From Xylaria sp. FL1777 (taxonomy: Eukaryota; Ascomycota; Sordariomycetes; Xylariales; Xylariaceae), in assembly GCA_022578965.1 (NCBI GenBank), contig MU400679.1, positions 1 through 64,000 of the forward strand: a stretch of DNA of 64,000 bases, in the 5' to 3' direction. Positions 60,078-64,000 of this stretch are shown here, piece by piece. How positions within the stretch are numbered: the stretch's first letter is position 1; each line of letters begins with the position of its first letter. The translations under genes and the position numbers were made by a program. Under the pieces are notes generated by a model, which had not been told where the DNA came from, ran no database searches, and saw nothing but the letters and a program-made list of their open reading frames with translations.

Positions 60078-61123
60078 GCAATTTATATAATCTAAATATA
60101 GAATTAAATATACTATATAATTTAATTAAATCTACTATATTTTAAAAAAACAAATAACTACTTATAACACTTTTAAAGTTAAAGCTAGTTATTTTTACGT
60201 ATAAAAATTTAGCTAAAAACGTTTTAATAAACATATAACAAATAAATACTTAAATTAATTTTAAAATATAAAGCTAAAAAATTAATTTTAGCTATATAAC
60301 TAAAATTAAGCTAAATATTAAGCTAGCATTTTATTATGCTAATTATTTATATTTTTATAAACTACTAAACTACTTTTAAGAAAAATTTGCTAAAACTTTT
60401 AAAGAATAAATAAAAAGTTATTTCTAAAAAATTTATTAAAGCATATAAAGCGCTTTGCTTAAAAACCTTAAGTTAAAAAAAATCTACTTAACATTAAAAA
60501 TAACTATAATCTAAAAGCTTATAAAAATAACCTACAAAAACTTTATAATTAAAAAATTAAAAGAACTACTAAATATTTATTATATAATAACTATTTAACT
60601 ATTAGTAATATTTTTAATACTAAGCTAATAGCTAAATACCTTTTTATATAATAGTTAAAACTCTTTAAACTATTTATATACTAAATTACCTCTTAAAAAC
60701 CTAAGTTTTAACGTATAATTTTAAACGTAATAATATAAACACTAACTGCAATTAATTTAGCTAAGTATTAAATACTAAAATTTTTTTAAGCTATTTAATC
60801 TTTATATAACAAAAGCAAACTATAAACTAATTTTTTAACTAATATATAAATATTTTATTTAGCATTATTTACTATAAATGCTAAAGCAAAAAACATATAT
60901 TTATATAATACTAAATTTAATTATTAAAAATACGTTTTTTAACTTATTTTTAATAAAGTTTATATAAAACAAATTTATACTTTTTAATAAATATATTGCT
61001 TTTTAAAAGAGCTAAAACTTAAGCTAAAACTATATAAGCAAGCTATATAATTTATTATATAATAAAGCTTGTTTATTTATTATTGCTTACTAATAAATTA
61101 AAATTACAAAAAACTAATATTAC
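60078..61123 (+). repeat. Tandem unit part D, copy 2 (1046 bp)
   Basis: Ends exactly where copy 1 runs into part C (AATATTA), then changes to unrelated sequence. The repeat therefore stops at a unit boundary, as expected for an LTR-internal-LTR-internal remnant or a clean tandem duplication. Confidence 0.8.
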
Positions 61124-61299
61124 GCTATATTTTTATATATTTTAAAAAATTATACAAAGAACTTTTTTATTAATTATATTAGTTTAAACAAAACGTAAAG
61201 TAAAATATACTATATAATAAATACTTATTTTAATACTAATATAAATTATAGCTAATATTAAGCTAACTAAACTACAGTTTTTTTTGTATAAATAAAAAA

Positions 61300-64000
61300 A
61301 AAAAACCTAAACTTAGCTTTGTATGAAATACTTAAATTAATGCTTAATAAGCTTAAAAAAGCATAGCAAACGTTTAATGCTAACTATTAAAGCAAAATTT
61401 AATTAAGTATAAACGTTATATAAGCATATTAAAATATATTAAAGTTAGCTATAGTATTAATTTTTTAAAAACTTATATATAAAAGATTTTTTGCTAACTT
61501 ATAAGCATGTTTATATATAATATTAAATAGTATAATAAAAACCTTTATATAAAAAAATAATAAGTTATACTTTATAAACTAAAAATATAACTATAGCTAT
61601 ATAAAAAACTAACAACTTAAATTTATACTAAGGTTATTAAGTTAACTAATTAAATAGCTAAGCTATTTTTAAAGCTATAACTAAAAAAACTAAAACTTTT
61701 ATATAAATAAAAAATGCTTTATTTATTAAAAAAAAAGCTGCTAGTTAACGTGCTATACCTTTTAAGAAAAAGCTTGTGCAAAAAACATATTTTTTAATTC
61801 GCATAAAATAATTTATAACTAAAAACTTATTTTAAAAGAATTTTCTTTATATATAACAAAATGCAAAAAATATCTAAAGTTAAACAACAGTACTAAAAAT
61901 ATTAATAAGAAATTTAATAACTAAACTACTTAGTATTTAATAAATAGCACATTTTTTTATTATATAACAAAAGAAAATATTTAAAACTATAAAACAATAG
62001 TGCTATATAATTAGTTTATATTAAGCAATTATTATTGTATAAATTACTAAAATAAACTTTAAAATATTAGTGCTTTTAATTATTTAATAGTAAAAAAAGC
62101 TTAATTAAAAGCATATTTTTAAATATATTTTTATATAAAAGTTAGTTAAACTTTAAGTAGTACTTATATTTATTTTAACAAAAGTAATACTATAAGTACT
62201 ATAAGTATTATATAAATAAAAAACGCTGTTAATATAACTATATACTATATTTTAAATATTTTTATTTTTTTTTTATTTTTATTAAAAAATGCTAACTGTT
62301 TAAAAGCATACTTTAATAATATAAAAAATATTATTATATAATAAAACAAAAAAACTATTTTTGTTATATAAAAATAAAAACATTTGTTTTTTAATATTAG
62401 CTTATATAAAGCAAGTTTATACTTTATAAAAATAAAACTTTAAAAGCTTTATAAACGCTTTAAATACTTTTATATAAAAAAACTATATAATATACTTAAT
62501 TATATAAGCTATAATATTAATTGCTTTACTTTAAAAAAAATCTAGAAATTTTATTATTATTGCTAGTTATATAACTAAGCACTTTATTGTTTTAAATTTA
62601 TAATTAAAAATAACTATAACTTTAATTATAAAGTTATAATTAATGCTATATAAATAAATAATAAGCAGGTTTTATATATAATTAATGCAGTTATATTGTT
62701 TTAAGCAGCTATATTTTTAAAATTTATGTTTGTATAAAATGCTTAAAAAGCTTTATATAAATGCTAAATTAATATATACTAAAGACTTTTAAACTATGTT
62801 ATATATAATTTTAGTATAAACTTTTTATTTAAAGAATTTTAAAACTAAGCTAAAATTATAAGTATAAAATGCTAAAAAATGCTTATTAAAGCTTATTAAG
62901 CTATTAATAAAATAAAAAAAGCATATAAACTTTTTTGTTATATGTATAATATACTAAAAGCCAAATTAAGTTATTATATAAAAAATGAATTAATTTTATA
63001 AATAGCAATTAAAGCTTTAAATAATATTATAAAACTTAATAACTTAGTTTTAATGCTTTTTATATTTAAGGCATATTTAAAAATTAATTAAAACTTTTTT
63101 TTTTTATTAAATATTATATAAAAAGCTAAAGCAGTTAAAAAAGCTATAAAAATGCTTTATAAAAAATAAGCAAAAGTTAAAATTAGCTATATAATTTATA
63201 AACGTAATAAGTTAGCTTTATATAAAGTATTATCTTTATTTTTACGTAGTAAAGTCTTTATATAGCATAAAAAGCAAAGCTAAAAAAAACTATACAAAAT
63301 ATAGTTAATTAAAAAACCTAATATAATTATTAATTTTATAAACAGCTTAATTTGCTTTAACTAAACATAAGTTAAGCTATATTACTATATAACTAAATAT
63401 ACTTTAGCAAATAATAAAAAAAAAATATAATTGCTATAAAACTAGCTATAAAACTAGCTGTACAAAAAAAACGCAAAAAACCTAAAAAAGCTAAGAACTT
63501 TTTTATAACGTTTGTATAAAACATTAATAACTTGTTTTTAACTTTAAAAAAGAAACAAAACTATGCTTTAGTAATAAAGTTATATAAAAATAGCATTATT
63601 AGCACTTTTAGCGCTTTATTTAAAGAATTAAACGCTATAAAAATTAATAACCTTGTTATATAAAATGTTTTTTAGTTTATAAAATATAATCTAAACAAAC
63701 ATAATAATACTTAAATTTTCAAGTTTTGCTTTATATAAAAAATCAAAAAAAAAACAATTAAGCTATACAAAAAGTCTAAATTAATTATGTAAAACTATAA
63801 CAATATAAAAAAAAAATTGTATTAACTTAATTACTAATAACTTAGCAAATAAGCTAATAGCTATTATTAGCTTTAAGCTTTTTGCTAATTTAAAACTTTA
63901 ACGCTTTAAGCAAGCTTTAAAATATTACGTAAGCGTATATATAATTAAAAAACAAGCTTGCATAAAAGATTTTTATATAATTACTTTTTAAACTTGTTTT
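61300..64000 (+). mobile_element. Ty1/copia-like retrotransposon remnant, runs off the window
   Basis: Through many stops the plus strand reads as a fungal copia-type polyprotein. Around 62520-62600 there is a zinc-binding-like YYYC segment, then a D-x-x-Y-I/L integrase core with NYVIYNFSINFLFKEF near 62790-62840. The block AIKALNN..NLVLMLFIFKAY (63004-63080) matches the family pattern A-KA-ND--GP-GLVPTLLVFGAYP. Near 63690-63810 the start of the RVT_2 reverse transcriptase is seen (T-K-YEKSRLV-Q-YND pattern read as TIKLYKKSKLIM-NYNN). The left end is uncertain; 61300-62300 may be gag. Not functional. The assignment rests on remembered family patterns. Confidence 0.68.

Noticed and set aside
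1..64000. CRISPR array, rRNA genes, telomeric repeats
   Set aside because: No spaced direct-repeat array, rRNA core sequence or TTAGGG tract was seen.

Overview
The window looks like a filamentous ascomycete, probably a Sordariomycete. Genes carry short GTRNGN..AG introns, and the set includes HET-domain, BCS1-like, GH128/Asl1-like and PTS2-thiolase genes. The sequence is split into a balanced-GC gene island (about 3.3-31.8 kb) between two extremely AT-rich blocks (1-3.3 kb and 31.8-64 kb) full of C-to-T mutated repeats, the outcome expected of repeat-induced point mutation (RIP). The species cannot be named from this.

Gene island, left to right: a BCS1-like AAA ATPase (-); a HET-domain gene broken by in-frame stops (-); a small outer-mitochondrial-membrane protein resembling OM14 (-), whose start codon is split by an intron; the intermembrane-space import oxidoreductase MIA40 (-); thiamine pyrophosphokinase (+), divergent from MIA40; the ER-Golgi Qb-SNARE BOS1 (-), whose first coding exon is only ATG; a DHA1-type MFS transporter (+); an uncharacterised secretory-pathway membrane protein (+); a peroxisomal 3-ketoacyl-CoA thiolase with a PTS2 (+); a GPI-anchored-looking GH128 (Asl1-like) glucanase (-); and a beta-carbonic anhydrase with a long presequence (-). 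There is no biosynthetic cluster. Three genes (BCS1-like, OM14-like, MIA40) concern mitochondria, but BCS1-like paralogues are numerous in fungi, so this is probably chance. Intergenic DNA is rich in TAGG/CCTA repeats and holds a 171-bp MITE and several microsatellites.

The right AT-rich block can be resolved into nested insertions despite the mutation. (1) A tandem ~1.71-kb repeat unit (C+D, twice: 32493-33154, 58368-59413, 59414-60077, 60078-61123). (2) Inserted at the C/D boundary, a Tad1-like LINE in minus orientation (33167-34692 plus 54769-58366) flanked by a 13-bp duplication. (3) Inserted in that LINE, a second copy in plus orientation (34693-54755, ~5.15 kb without its insert) flanked by another 13-bp duplication. 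(4) Inserted in the reverse-transcriptase region of the second LINE, a Ty3/gypsy chromodomain element as LTR-internal-LTR-internal-LTR (38582-53494), flanked by a single 5-bp GTAAT duplication. Further right, 61.3-64.0 kb, is a decayed Ty1/copia-like polyprotein (integrase then reverse transcriptase) leaving the window. The F/L-rich open frames in these blocks are antisense shadows, not genes.

The mutational signature is unusual. Surviving cytosines are almost all preceded by A or G, so the process appears to depend on a 5' pyrimidine (YpC) rather than on the canonical 3' A (CpA). The outer edges of elements are visibly less mutated than their interiors.
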